NCBI GenBank assembly: GCA_964551965.1
Contig: CAZKFB010000038.1
Coordinates: forward strand, 1-11,460
Direction: 5' to 3'
DNA length: 11,460 nucleotides
Origin: CAG-582 sp964551965
Lineage (GTDB): Bacteria > Bacillota_I > Bacilli_A > RF39 > UBA660
Shown here: piece by piece, positions 6,402 to 11,460 of the stretch
Numbering within the stretch: position 1 is the stretch's first letter
Layout of the letters: each line of letters begins with the position of its first letter
Position numbers and translations under genes: made by a program
The notes under the pieces: generated by a model
What the model was told of the DNA's origin: nothing
Database searches by the model: none
Seen by the model: the letters and a program-made list of their open reading frames with translations, nothing else

Positions 6402-6751
6402 GGGGCCGTTTTTTGGTTTCGACAGATTATCGTCTTGTTTTAGTTGCAAGTGGTAGCCAATCCTAAGTGGCACAATTTAAAATAAATAACAATAATTTTA
6501 ATTTTGCTCCAGTAGCTGCTTAATATAGCAGGGAGTGCTGATAAGTTAATCTTCCATAGTTAATTTATTGGTTCATATATGTGGAATATATTTATATTAG
6601 ATCTCTAATGGTATAAATGAATATTTATGAGATAGCAGGTATTAGGCCGATAGATACATTTTTACTTGCGAATTAATATTTCTATCTAAACTTGTAGATG
6701 CTACTATGAAGAGTAATTTGGACAGCGGTTCGAGTCCGCTCGGCTCCACCA
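6402..6751 (+). ncRNA. ssrA: Transfer-messenger RNA (tmRNA)
   Basis: Complete one-piece tmRNA of 350 bases, which rescues ribosomes stalled on broken mRNAs and tags the unfinished protein for degradation with SmpB. The 5' end GGGGCCG pairs with CGGCTCC (6741-6747) to form the alanine-type acceptor stem (one G-U), followed by ACCA with an encoded CCA (6749-6751). The 5' D-like signature GGTTTCGACAG (6415-6425) and the T-arm GCGGTTCGAGTCCGC are intact. A plausible resume codon GCA at 6470 opens a 17-codon tag, AQFKINNNNFNFAPVAA, ending at TAA (6521-6523). The terminal VAA fits recognition by ClpXP-like proteases. The Asn/Phe-rich tag is somewhat longer than the 10-15 residues common in Bacillota. 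The resume codon was read from the only frame ending in a good degron, so its exact position is inferred. Confidence 0.96.
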
Positions 6752-6764
6752 AATTGATAAATAG

Positions 6765-6789
6765 CTCGAACTGTTTTAGTTCGAGTTTT
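6765..6789 (+). terminator. Intrinsic terminator of ssrA
   Basis: A perfect 8-bp stem (6765-6772 with 6778-6785), loop GTTTT, followed by four T's. It lies 13 bases past the encoded CCA. Confidence 0.85.
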
Positions 6790-6856
6790 AATATGCCTAT
6801 ATTTATGTTAAAATATTTTTAGAAATCGAAAAATATATTTTGAAAGGTTTGTTATT

Positions 6857-7615
6857 ATGAAATATGATTGTTTTAAAAATAAAATAGCGTTTATAACTGG
6901 AAGTACTTCGGGATTTGGTAAAGCTACAGCTATAGAACTTGCTAAAAATGGTGCAATAGTTATTTTAAACTATGCAAATGATGATGAAAGAGCTAAAAAA
7001 GTTGTTGAAGAAGTATCTAAATATGGAACTGTTGGAGATTGTATAAAAGCAGACATTAGTAAAGAAGATGACATTCTTAAAATAGTATCTATAATAAAAG
7101 AAAAATTTGGAAAGTTAGATTATTTAGTAAATAATGCAGCCATTGATATTGGAGGTTCTTTTGAAGAATTTGCAATAGATGATTTTAAAAAGGAAATTAA
7201 TGCTAATTTAATTCATCGTTTTTACTTGATTCAACAATCTGTAGAATTAATGCGTAAATCTGATAATCCAAGAATAGTAAATGTTGCATCTAGATATGCG
7301 GAAAGACCTTTAGCTGATGCTTCTCCTTTATGCATTTCTGAAGCTGGTACAGTTATGCTTACAAAAGTAGCTGCTTTGGAACTTGCAAAATTCAATATTA
7401 GAGTAAACACGGTTAGTCCTGCACTTGCTATAACGCCGTTAACGGAAGCAATTATGAACAAAGCAGACTTTGATGCATATGCAAAAGTAAATCCAAGCGG
7501 AAGAGTTTGTGATCCACAAGATGTTGCTAATACAATAGTATTTTTACTATCAAATGATGCAGATTATATTAATGGTGAAAATGTTAATGTTAATGGCGGA
7601 ATATTATTAAAGTGA
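6857..7615 (+). CDS. SDR-fold protein lacking the catalytic Tyr and Lys
   Basis: A 252-residue classical short-chain dehydrogenase/reductase fold. Present are the cofactor motif TGSTSGFG (residues 14-21), ADIS (65-68), NNAA (92-95, usually NNAG), Asn117 in NANL, Ser145 in RIVNVAS, and the C-terminal NTVSPALAITP and YINGENVNVNGG. The canonical YxxxK is missing: at 13 residues after Ser145, where Tyr is expected, there is Leu158, and the Lys position is Glu162 (LCISE followed by AGTVMLTKVAALELA). It may bind NAD(P) without ordinary dehydrogenase chemistry, or use a different mechanism. The ribosome site GAAAGG (6842-6847) precedes the ATG. Its stop overlaps the possible GTG start of the acetyltransferase, so the two are coupled and probably share a pathway. 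No substrate can be assigned. Confidence 0.85.
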   Translation: MKYDCFKNKIAFITGSTSGFGKATAIELAKNGAIVILNYANDDERAKKVVEEVSKYGTVGDCIKADISKEDDILKIVSIIKEKFGKLDYLVNNAAIDIGGSFEEFAIDDFKKEINANLIHRFYLIQQSVELMRKSDNPRIVNVASRYAERPLADASPLCISEAGTVMLTKVAALELAKFNIRVNTVSPALAITPLTEAIMNKADFDAYAKVNPSGRVCDPQDVANTIVFLLSNDADYINGENVNVNGGILLK

Positions 7616-8463
7616 GTGATATTAATATGAAAAAAGATGTATATACTGATTTTAACGATTTTTATTATTATCGATTAGATGGTATTGTAAGAGAAGCAAA
7701 TGCGGGCAATCGTATTTATGCTGAATTTTTAAAAAAAGTAAATGAAAAAGATATAGATTTAGATAAAGCATTATATAAGCAATTAGTAGATGATTATGAA
7801 GAAGTAGAAATTGATTCTAGAATAATAAACCTTCTTCCAATGGGAATTATAAATAGTGATGTACCCGAATACTTTGTAAAGAAAGAAGATAGAAGTATAG
7901 CAGGAAGATATGGAAATCTAAATGTATTTGAAAATATGTTTTTAAAAGATCCTAATTGGGAACCATTACACTATCATACAAGTGATAATTTTAGACAAAT
8001 ATTTGGAAGAATATGTGCTTCTTATATTGAACATTACGGAAAAAGTCTAAATGAAGTATGGACTGAAGAAAACTTTTATGCTAGGTTAGACGATTTAAAG
8101 TATTTATCTGTTAAATATGCTAAAGACTTGGATACTGGAGAAGTTTTTGCTATTGGTTTCTTTGGTGCATTAGTAAAAAATGGAGCCGGAGGAAAAGCAC
8201 TAACGGATGCTGAATTATATGTAATGCCTGAATTTAGAAAAATGGGTATTGCTAAAAGAATGGTTGGTTTAACTTTTGAATTAGCAAAAAATGATGGTAT
8301 AGATAATTTCGATTCTATTACATATCGTGTACAATCTTGTGATGCTTTATCATTTTGGCAAAAAATCGGAGCATCTGTAACCGGACTTACGCATATAGAG
8401 GGAAATATTTCTGAAATAATAGAGAATATTGATAATAGTAATAAGAAAAATAGAAGTGTTTAA
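7612..8463 (+). CDS. GNAT-family N-acetyltransferase with uncharacterised N-terminal domain
   Basis: A 283-residue protein. The C-terminal part (about 163-270) is a GNAT domain: strand FAIGFFGALVKN, then motif A DAELYVMPEFRKMGIAKRMV (199-218), whose RKMGIA fits the acetyl-CoA pyrophosphate loop (R/Q-x-x-G-x-G/A), and ALSFWQKIGAS (245-255) in the place of the usual FYxKxGF. The N-terminal 160 residues are charged and aromatic; I do not recognise them and they may bind the acceptor. The GTG at 7612 overlaps the SDR stop (GTGA); ATG 7627 is an alternative, with GTGAGTGAT nearby as a modest ribosome site, and would shorten the protein by five residues. Tight coupling to the SDR-fold gene suggests a joint role, perhaps modifying a small amine or aminated intermediate, but this is conjecture. 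A terminator ends the pair. Confidence 0.82.
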   Translation: MSDINMKKDVYTDFNDFYYYRLDGIVREANAGNRIYAEFLKKVNEKDIDLDKALYKQLVDDYEEVEIDSRIINLLPMGIINSDVPEYFVKKEDRSIAGRYGNLNVFENMFLKDPNWEPLHYHTSDNFRQIFGRICASYIEHYGKSLNEVWTEENFYARLDDLKYLSVKYAKDLDTGEVFAIGFFGALVKNGAGGKALTDAELYVMPEFRKMGIAKRMVGLTFELAKNDGIDNFDSITYRVQSCDALSFWQKIGASVTGLTHIEGNISEIIENIDNSNKKNRSV

Positions 8464-8480
8464 TCAATACTTCTTTTTTT
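8452..8480 (+). terminator. Intrinsic terminator of the SDR-GNAT pair
   Basis: A 9-bp stem (8452-8460 with 8466-8474, one G-U pair), loop TAATC carrying the stop codon, and T's through 8480. The T tract runs into the -35 of the next promoter. Confidence 0.85.
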
Positions 8481-8507
8481 GACATTTGAGAACAATTATG
8501 GTAGTAT
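8479..8507 (+). promoter_or_regulatory. Sigma-A promoter overlapping the preceding terminator
   Basis: A perfect TTGACA at 8479-8484 and TAGTAT at 8502-8507 are separated by 17 bases. The first T's of the -35 are the end of the terminator T tract. Confidence 0.75.
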
Positions 8508-8535
8508 ATGCATCATAAAAAAAGGGGGAGATAAT

Positions 8536-8985
8536 ATGACAAGTTTAAGATTAAATAATCCGGATATAATTCTAACGCCTATTACTGATGAAGAAAGAGA
8601 ACAAATCGAAAATGAAACTATGGGAGATGAAAGTATATATGTTTTATATAGACTTCCAGACGTTGAAGGAATTCATATAGGTATGATGTCATCTTCAATG
8701 AGAAAGTATTTTCCATGTACAGCAAATGTTTGGGAATTAGATAATGCAACTGCAAAGGCTTTTTTCTATAATGGTTGTTCAGAATTAGAAAACGCTGCAG
8801 ATGAGATAGGTGATAGACCTATCTATAGAGTAAGACCAACTGATGATAGAATGGTTTCTGGTTACGACGTATTAAATGGAACTCCAGAAAATGGTCTTAG
8901 AGTATGGCTAGAAGATATCGTTGATGGAAGATATACTTTAAGTAAAGCTTCTCAATCTGTAGAAGAAAAAACACATCAATTATAG
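8536..8985 (+). CDS. Uncharacterised 149-residue acidic protein
   Basis: I do not recognise this protein. It has no signal peptide, membrane span or obvious catalytic motif, and is acidic overall. Notable parts are IILTPITDEEREQIENETMGDESIYVLYR at the N-terminus, a Met/Ser-rich GMMSSSMRKYF near residues 50-60, and a C-terminal segment with RPTDDRMVSGYDVLNG and GLRVWLEDIVDGRYTL. It may be a compact soluble alpha/beta protein. ATG 8536 is preferred because GGGGGAG lies about eight bases upstream and a promoter (8479-8507) ends just before it; the longer reading frame would start inside the -35. It has its own promoter and terminator, so it is a monocistronic unit in the stretch downstream of ssrA. 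Confidence 0.75.
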   Translation: MTSLRLNNPDIILTPITDEEREQIENETMGDESIYVLYRLPDVEGIHIGMMSSSMRKYFPCTANVWELDNATAKAFFYNGCSELENAADEIGDRPIYRVRPTDDRMVSGYDVLNGTPENGLRVWLEDIVDGRYTLSKASQSVEEKTHQL

Positions 8986-8994
8986 AAATAGTTT

Positions 8995-9024
8995 AAGTTC
9001 ATAATAATAAATTATGAACTTTTT
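8995..9024 (+). terminator. Strong intrinsic terminator
   Basis: A perfect 11-bp stem (8995-9005 with 9011-9021), loop AATAA, and T's to 9024. It isolates the 149-residue protein gene from the next gene. Confidence 0.9.
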
Positions 9025-9078
9025 ATTTTCTATATAAAAATAAATGTGATATTATATGTCTCATAGGAGTGTGTATTT

Positions 9079-10281
9079 ATGTCTATTGCAAAAGAAAGAT
9101 TAATTGAATTTGATCAACCACATCAATTTAATATGGTAAATTTAGATGATGAAAGATTTATGAAATTAGGATTACAACCATTATATTTAACAGTATCTCC
9201 TAAGTATATAAATTTGCATGATCATTTATTTTTTTCTGCCGGGATATCTCATTATGAATGTAATTTAGCAAATGATATTGAATGTATACTCAAAATTCTT
9301 AATAGTAATCAATATGGTAGGTTTGAAGATGTATATGGATATTTAAATGATGATTATCCTGTCCGTTATAAAATATTTAATCGCAAAATATTTTTTGATG
9401 ATTTAAATTCTTTAAATGTTTATAAAAGCAATCCTGAAATTAGAAAATTGGTAAATCAAAAATACGGATTATCCGAAGATTTTTATGAACCAACGAAAAA
9501 GGAAATAGATCAAGATTATGGGGAAAAATATTTAAGAGAAAACTATAAGAAATATGGTAGAGGTTTTGAATATTGCCGTGTCAATTTAACACCTCAAGAG
9601 TACTATGATAAGATGATATCTTTTAAGAGAAGAGAATTATCTCCTTATGAAAGTCAAAATGAATTAAATGCTTACGCTTTAAGAAATTGGTTAAACTATA
9701 ATGCCAATTTATTTGACGATCGTATTATATCTAGAGATACTACGGGAGTATATAATGAACATACTATGCAATTTATAAATACTTTATTAGAAACTAAATT
9801 AGATATATATAATTTCTTTGATGCTTTTTCTAAGCAAGCAAACAATTGGCAAAAAGCAGTAAAGGAATTATTGATTGAATTAGGTGTATATTCTGATTTT
9901 GTTCCATCAGAAATCGATGATTTTCAACCTTTTGATAATGATGGCATGTTTGATGAAAGAGAATATTGGGATACTATGTTTCATCAAGCAACTCCTGATA
10001 TGCTTGTTCAATTTATTGGTTTCGATAAAATTGAAACACAAATACCTAGAACTATTACTACTTCAAAACAGAATATCTATGAATATTTTTTTAATCTATT
10101 ACTTTTAGAATATAATATTGTTCAAATACCTAAGTTAATATTTGATTGTGATAAACAAGAATTTAGATGGATACATCCAAAAGATTTTATTAATTCAGGA
10201 ATTAATAGAGAATGTGAAAAAGAAATAAAATTGATTAAGAAGTATGTTCCATACGATGAGAGATATAAATACTTTATATAG
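9079..10281 (+). CDS. Uncharacterised 400-residue soluble protein
   Basis: I do not recognise this protein. It is 400 residues, without signal peptide or membrane spans, acidic and unusually rich in Tyr, Phe, Asn and Asp, as seen in MFDEREYWDTMFHQA near residues 293-307 and NIYEYFFNLLLLEYNIV near 333-349. A central charged helical stretch (about 138-205) includes EYYDKMISFKRRELSPYES. No nucleotide-binding, metal or catalytic motif stands out. A ribosome site TAGGAG (9064-9069) precedes the ATG and a -10-like TATTAT occurs at 9050-9055 with only a weak -35. It lies alone between the strong terminator at 8995 and the promoter at 10296. An accessory or defence-type function is possible for an orphan protein of this size, but nothing visible supports it. 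Confidence 0.75.
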   Translation: MSIAKERLIEFDQPHQFNMVNLDDERFMKLGLQPLYLTVSPKYINLHDHLFFSAGISHYECNLANDIECILKILNSNQYGRFEDVYGYLNDDYPVRYKIFNRKIFFDDLNSLNVYKSNPEIRKLVNQKYGLSEDFYEPTKKEIDQDYGEKYLRENYKKYGRGFEYCRVNLTPQEYYDKMISFKRRELSPYESQNELNAYALRNWLNYNANLFDDRIISRDTTGVYNEHTMQFINTLLETKLDIYNFFDAFSKQANNWQKAVKELLIELGVYSDFVPSEIDDFQPFDNDGMFDEREYWDTMFHQATPDMLVQFIGFDKIETQIPRTITTSKQNIYEYFFNLLLLEYNIVQIPKLIFDCDKQEFRWIHPKDFINSGINRECEKEIKLIKKYVPYDERYKYFI

Positions 10282-10295
10282 TATAAGTTAATTTT

Positions 10296-10324
10296 TTGAC
10301 TAATAAAAATAGTTATGCTATAAT
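10296..10324 (+). promoter_or_regulatory. Strong sigma-A promoter of the attenuator leader
   Basis: TTGACT at 10296-10301 and TATAAT at 10319-10324 with an exact 17-base spacer. Transcription would start near 10331, giving a leader of roughly 200 bases before the gene at 10538. Confidence 0.88.
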
Positions 10325-10355
10325 TCTAAATAATTTTATGAAAGGGAGAATTATT

Positions 10356-10421
10356 ATGTTTAAAAATTTAATAATATTAAATCAACATCATAATAATCTG
10401 CACTTGTTAATACGACATTAA
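10356..10421 (+). CDS. 21-codon leader peptide
   Basis: A short frame of 21 codons plus TAA, preceded by a good ribosome site AAAGGGAG (10341-10348) seven bases upstream and immediately downstream of a strong promoter. The peptide starts MFKNLIILNQ and contains four His (residues 11, 12, 16, 21) and four Asn, with no signal-peptide form. Codons 15-18 overlap the first arm of the leader hairpin (10400-10407) and the stop lies in the apical loop of that hairpin. That placement is typical of translated attenuators, in which ribosome position decides RNA folding. What it senses is unknown: His codons 11-12 are the most suggestive stall site, but other triggers, including a stalling drug or slow termination, are equally possible. 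Confidence 0.6.
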   Translation: MFKNLIILNQHHNNLHLLIRH

Positions 10422-10463
10422 TTATCGTAGGTACAAGTGCTATTTGTAGTGCTTGTAACTAGC
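10400..10463 (+). promoter_or_regulatory. Alternative leader hairpins (segments 1-3)
   Basis: Segment 1 (GCACTTGT, 10400-10407) pairs perfectly with segment 2 (ACAAGTGC, 10433-10440), extended by TACGA/TCGTA (10411-10415 with 10425-10429). Segment 2 can instead pair with segment 3 as a 10-bp hairpin (10433-10442 with 10447-10456, two wobble pairs, loop TTTG). Segment 3 (10452-10463) can also pair with segment 4, the left arm of the terminator: CTTGT with ACAAG and TAGC with GCTA. Segments 1:2 plus 3:4 would antiterminate; 2:3 frees segment 4 for the terminator. Confidence 0.7.
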
Positions 10464-10479
10464 TTATATAAACTAATAT

Positions 10480-10510
10480 GCTATACAAGTACTTCTTGTA
10501 TAGCTTTTTT
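10480..10510 (+). terminator. Intrinsic terminator inside the leader (attenuator)
   Basis: A perfect 10-bp stem (10480-10489 with 10495-10504), loop TACTT, followed by six T's. It lies 28 bases before the start of the gene at 10538, so reading that gene from the upstream promoter requires readthrough. Its left arm is complementary to 10452-10463. Confidence 0.9.
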
Positions 10511-10537
10511 AATTATTTTATAAAAGGAGAGAAGAAA

Positions 10538-11032
10538 ATGAAAACAATTATAAGTAAAGATGGTAATAAACAAGTTGAATGTAGTTTTGGTAATGGTAAA
10601 TGGCGTGCTTATTCTTATGCTTTTGATGATAAAAGTGGTTATCGAATTCAAAGAACAACTTCACAAGTGAGTGAAATAAATTATGATGAAGACAACGATG
10701 TAATATTTATTAGAGATGGATTGAGAATATCGTTTAGAAGTTTATTTTCTTCGTTTGAAGGATATAAATTATTGGATAAATGTTATTATCCACGAATTGA
10801 TGAAGCAGATTATTTAGGATCAATATTTTTCTATATGGATATGTCAGGAAATATTATTAGTGCAGTTTATTCGGATGTAACTGATTCATTTTATGAAATA
10901 GATGAAGATATCCTTTATGATGATGAAGCATATTCAAATTGGAAAGAAACACTAATCATTCAAATAATTGATACATTAAAGATACGTTCAATTAAACGCC
11001 AAAAACAATTGTTGATACAAACTAAGAATTAA
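10538..11032 (+). CDS. Uncharacterised 164-residue protein under attenuator control
   Basis: I do not recognise this protein. It is 164 residues, soluble, with no signal peptide. The N-terminal half looks beta-rich (KQVECSFGNGKWRAYSYAFDDKSGYRI), followed by an acidic aromatic stretch and a C-terminal helix ending in a basic segment (IRSIKRQKQLLIQTKN). A conspicuous acidic run, EIDEDILYDDEAYSNW, lies near residues 122-137. ATG 10538 is chosen because AAAAGGAGAG (10522-10531) precedes it; a longer in-frame start at 10478 would lie within the terminator hairpin and is rejected. Expression from the promoter at 10296 must pass the attenuator, implying it is made in response to a signal affecting leader translation. 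Its job cannot be inferred from sequence. Confidence 0.78.
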   Translation: MKTIISKDGNKQVECSFGNGKWRAYSYAFDDKSGYRIQRTTSQVSEINYDEDNDVIFIRDGLRISFRSLFSSFEGYKLLDKCYYPRIDEADYLGSIFFYMDMSGNIISAVYSDVTDSFYEIDEDILYDDEAYSNWKETLIIQIIDTLKIRSIKRQKQLLIQTKN

Positions 11033-11053
11033 TAGAAAATTTGTAAAAAATTC

Positions 11054-11082
11054 TTGCATTTTAATTTAATATATACTATTCT
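11054..11082 (+). promoter_or_regulatory. Probable promoter of the uracil permease leader
   Basis: TTGCAT at 11054-11059 and TATTCT at 11077-11082 are separated by 17 bases, and transcription would start near 11089. The ribosome site of the leader peptide (GGGTGTGAG, 11091-11099) would lie near the very 5' end of the RNA. Confidence 0.6.
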
Positions 11083-11105
11083 TATTTTAAGGGTGTGAGA
11101 ACATA

Positions 11106-11222
11106 ATGAAAGAACTAGGCATGGTATATTCAATTAATAGAATCACAAGCAACAATGTTAATTGTTTATTTTCTAGTTCTAGTTCTGCTATTATTTTTAG
11201 TAATAAAAGAGTTTCCTTATAG
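11106..11222 (+). CDS. 38-codon leader peptide of the uracil permease gene
   Basis: A 38-codon frame ending in TAG at 11220-11222. It starts MKELGMVYSIN, is preceded by GGGTGTGAG (11091-11099) and lies just after a promoter. Codons 23-27 are five consecutive Ser, encoded by a TCTAGT repeat within a U-rich stretch (23 T's of 36 at 11163-11198). The stop codon falls in the loop of the terminator that follows, so a ribosome reaching the end would prevent the hairpin from forming. The layout resembles the 44-codon pyrBI leader of E. coli, where scarce UTP slows RNA polymerase in a U-rich region and lets the ribosome catch up. The leader probably regulates rather than makes a functional protein. 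Confidence 0.6.
   Translation: MKELGMVYSINRITSNNVNCLFSSSSSAIIFSNKRVSL
11151..11166 (+). promoter_or_regulatory. Possible pause hairpin
   Basis: AACAAT (11151-11156) and ATTGTT (11161-11166) form a 6-bp hairpin with loop GTTA immediately before the U-rich tract, where an RNA-polymerase pause signal would be expected. It is short and AU-rich, so the call is tentative. A longer-range pairing of AGAACTAG (11111-11118) with either CTAGTTCT copy (11173-11180, 11179-11186) is also possible. Confidence 0.4.
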
Positions 11223-11235
11223 GAGGCTCTTTTTT
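11205..11235 (+). terminator. Intrinsic terminator (attenuator) before the uracil permease gene
   Basis: A 12-bp stem (11205-11216 with 11222-11233, including two G-U pairs) with loop TTATA and T's at 11230-11235. It lies between the leader promoter and the permease start at 11285 and overlaps the leader peptide stop codon. Confidence 0.85.
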
Positions 11236-11284
11236 CTAATTTTAAAGGTTATGTTTGATGCCATATATTCAAAGGAGGAAAGAA

Positions 11285-11460
11285 ATGAATAAGCAAAAGA
11301 TGACATATGATGTCAACGAAAAACCACCCGTTGCTAAGTGGATTATATTAGCAATTCAACATGTTTTTGCTATGTTTGGTGCAACTATATTAGTGCCAAT
11401 ATTAGTAAACTCTGCAGCAGGAGAAGAAGTATTAACTATACCGGTTGCTTTAGTTGCTTC
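11285..11460 (+). CDS. Uracil permease, NCS2 family (5' part)
   Basis: The first 58 codons of a membrane transporter cut by the window end. After a short polar start (MNKQKMTYDVNEKPPVAKW) comes WIILAIQHVFAMFGATILVPILVNSA, the first transmembrane segment and signature of the NCS2 nucleobase:cation symporters. The QHxFAMFGAT(V/I)LVP form is characteristic of uracil permeases (UraA/PyrP), whereas xanthine permeases usually have QHxxAMYAGAIxVP. It imports uracil across the cytoplasmic membrane for pyrimidine salvage. A strong ribosome site AAAGGAGG (11271-11278) precedes the ATG. The upstream leader with a coupled peptide and terminator suggests regulation by pyrimidine supply. The rest of the gene, and any following pyrimidine genes, lie outside the window. 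Confidence 0.9.
   Translation, partial: MNKQKMTYDVNEKPPVAKWIILAIQHVFAMFGATILVPILVNSAAGEEVLTIPVALVA

Noticed and set aside
6725..6751. att site duplication of the ssrA 3' end
   Set aside because: I found no second copy of the T-arm/acceptor sequence in the window, so integration is not demonstrated.
7231..7461. Minus-strand frame inside the SDR gene
   Set aside because: It is antisense to a clear coding region with conserved motifs, with no own start signals.
8479..8535. Upstream TTG start for the 149-residue protein
   Set aside because: The start codon is part of the TTGACA -35 element; ATG 8536 follows a GGGGGAG ribosome site.
9884..10108. Plus-strand frame inside the 400-residue gene
   Set aside because: It is an out-of-frame overlap with a longer, better supported gene and has no ribosome site.
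10478..10537. Upstream start for the 164-residue protein
   Set aside because: This extension would be translated from within the terminator hairpin; ATG 10538 has a proper ribosome site.
11083..11284. PyrR-binding loop, purine or preQ1 riboswitch, or T-box in the permease leader
   Set aside because: None of their conserved sequences (for example CCAGAGAGG or the T-box GGTGGNACC) is present.

Overview
The window looks like a chromosomal segment of a very AT-rich, Gram-positive, endospore-forming bacterium of the Bacillota (Bacilli/Erysipelotrichia-like, probably a gut lineage). This rests on the A+T-rich codon use, strong AGGAGG/AGGTGA ribosome sites, TTGACA/TATAAT promoters with 17-18 bp spacers and U-tailed intrinsic terminators, plus sporulation genes (yabG, spoVG, yabP, a yabQ-like gene) in a reduced version of the Bacillus subtilis yabD-divIC region. 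TGA serves as a stop (yabP, the SDR gene), so this is not a Mycoplasma-type genetic code. Species cannot be named from the sequence.

Region 1 (1-6360) is the conserved core: tatD (yabD), a secreted 3D-domain protein at the yabE position, rsmA (ksgA), yabG, spoVG, yabP, a yabQ-like membrane protein and divIC. It combines DNA/RNA housekeeping, cell-wall growth, septum formation and spore coat/cortex functions. A block at 1463-3393 interrupts it: a SipW-type signal peptidase, a membrane-anchored protein and an opposite-strand zinc-protease-like protein. They lie where rnmV (ribonuclease M5) sits in B. subtilis.

Region 2 (6363-6790) is a complete tmRNA gene (ssrA) with its own promoter, a readable 17-codon tag and a terminator. 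Downstream (6857-10281) are genes not tied to the core: an SDR-fold protein lacking the catalytic Tyr and Lys, an overlapping GNAT acetyltransferase, and two uncharacterised proteins. The 3' end of ssrA is a common integration site, so this may be an accessory stretch, but no integrase or att repeat is visible.

Region 3 (10296-11460) contains two regulatory leaders, the most interesting part of the window. The first has a strong promoter, a 21-codon leader peptide and five alternately complementary segments ending in a perfect terminator, just before an uncharacterised 164-residue protein. The second precedes a uracil permease cut by the window end. It has a 38-codon leader peptide running through a U-rich tract into a terminator whose loop holds the stop codon, an architecture like UTP-sensing attenuation of E. 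coli pyrBI and with no recognisable PyrR site. Both regulatory models are inferences from sequence.
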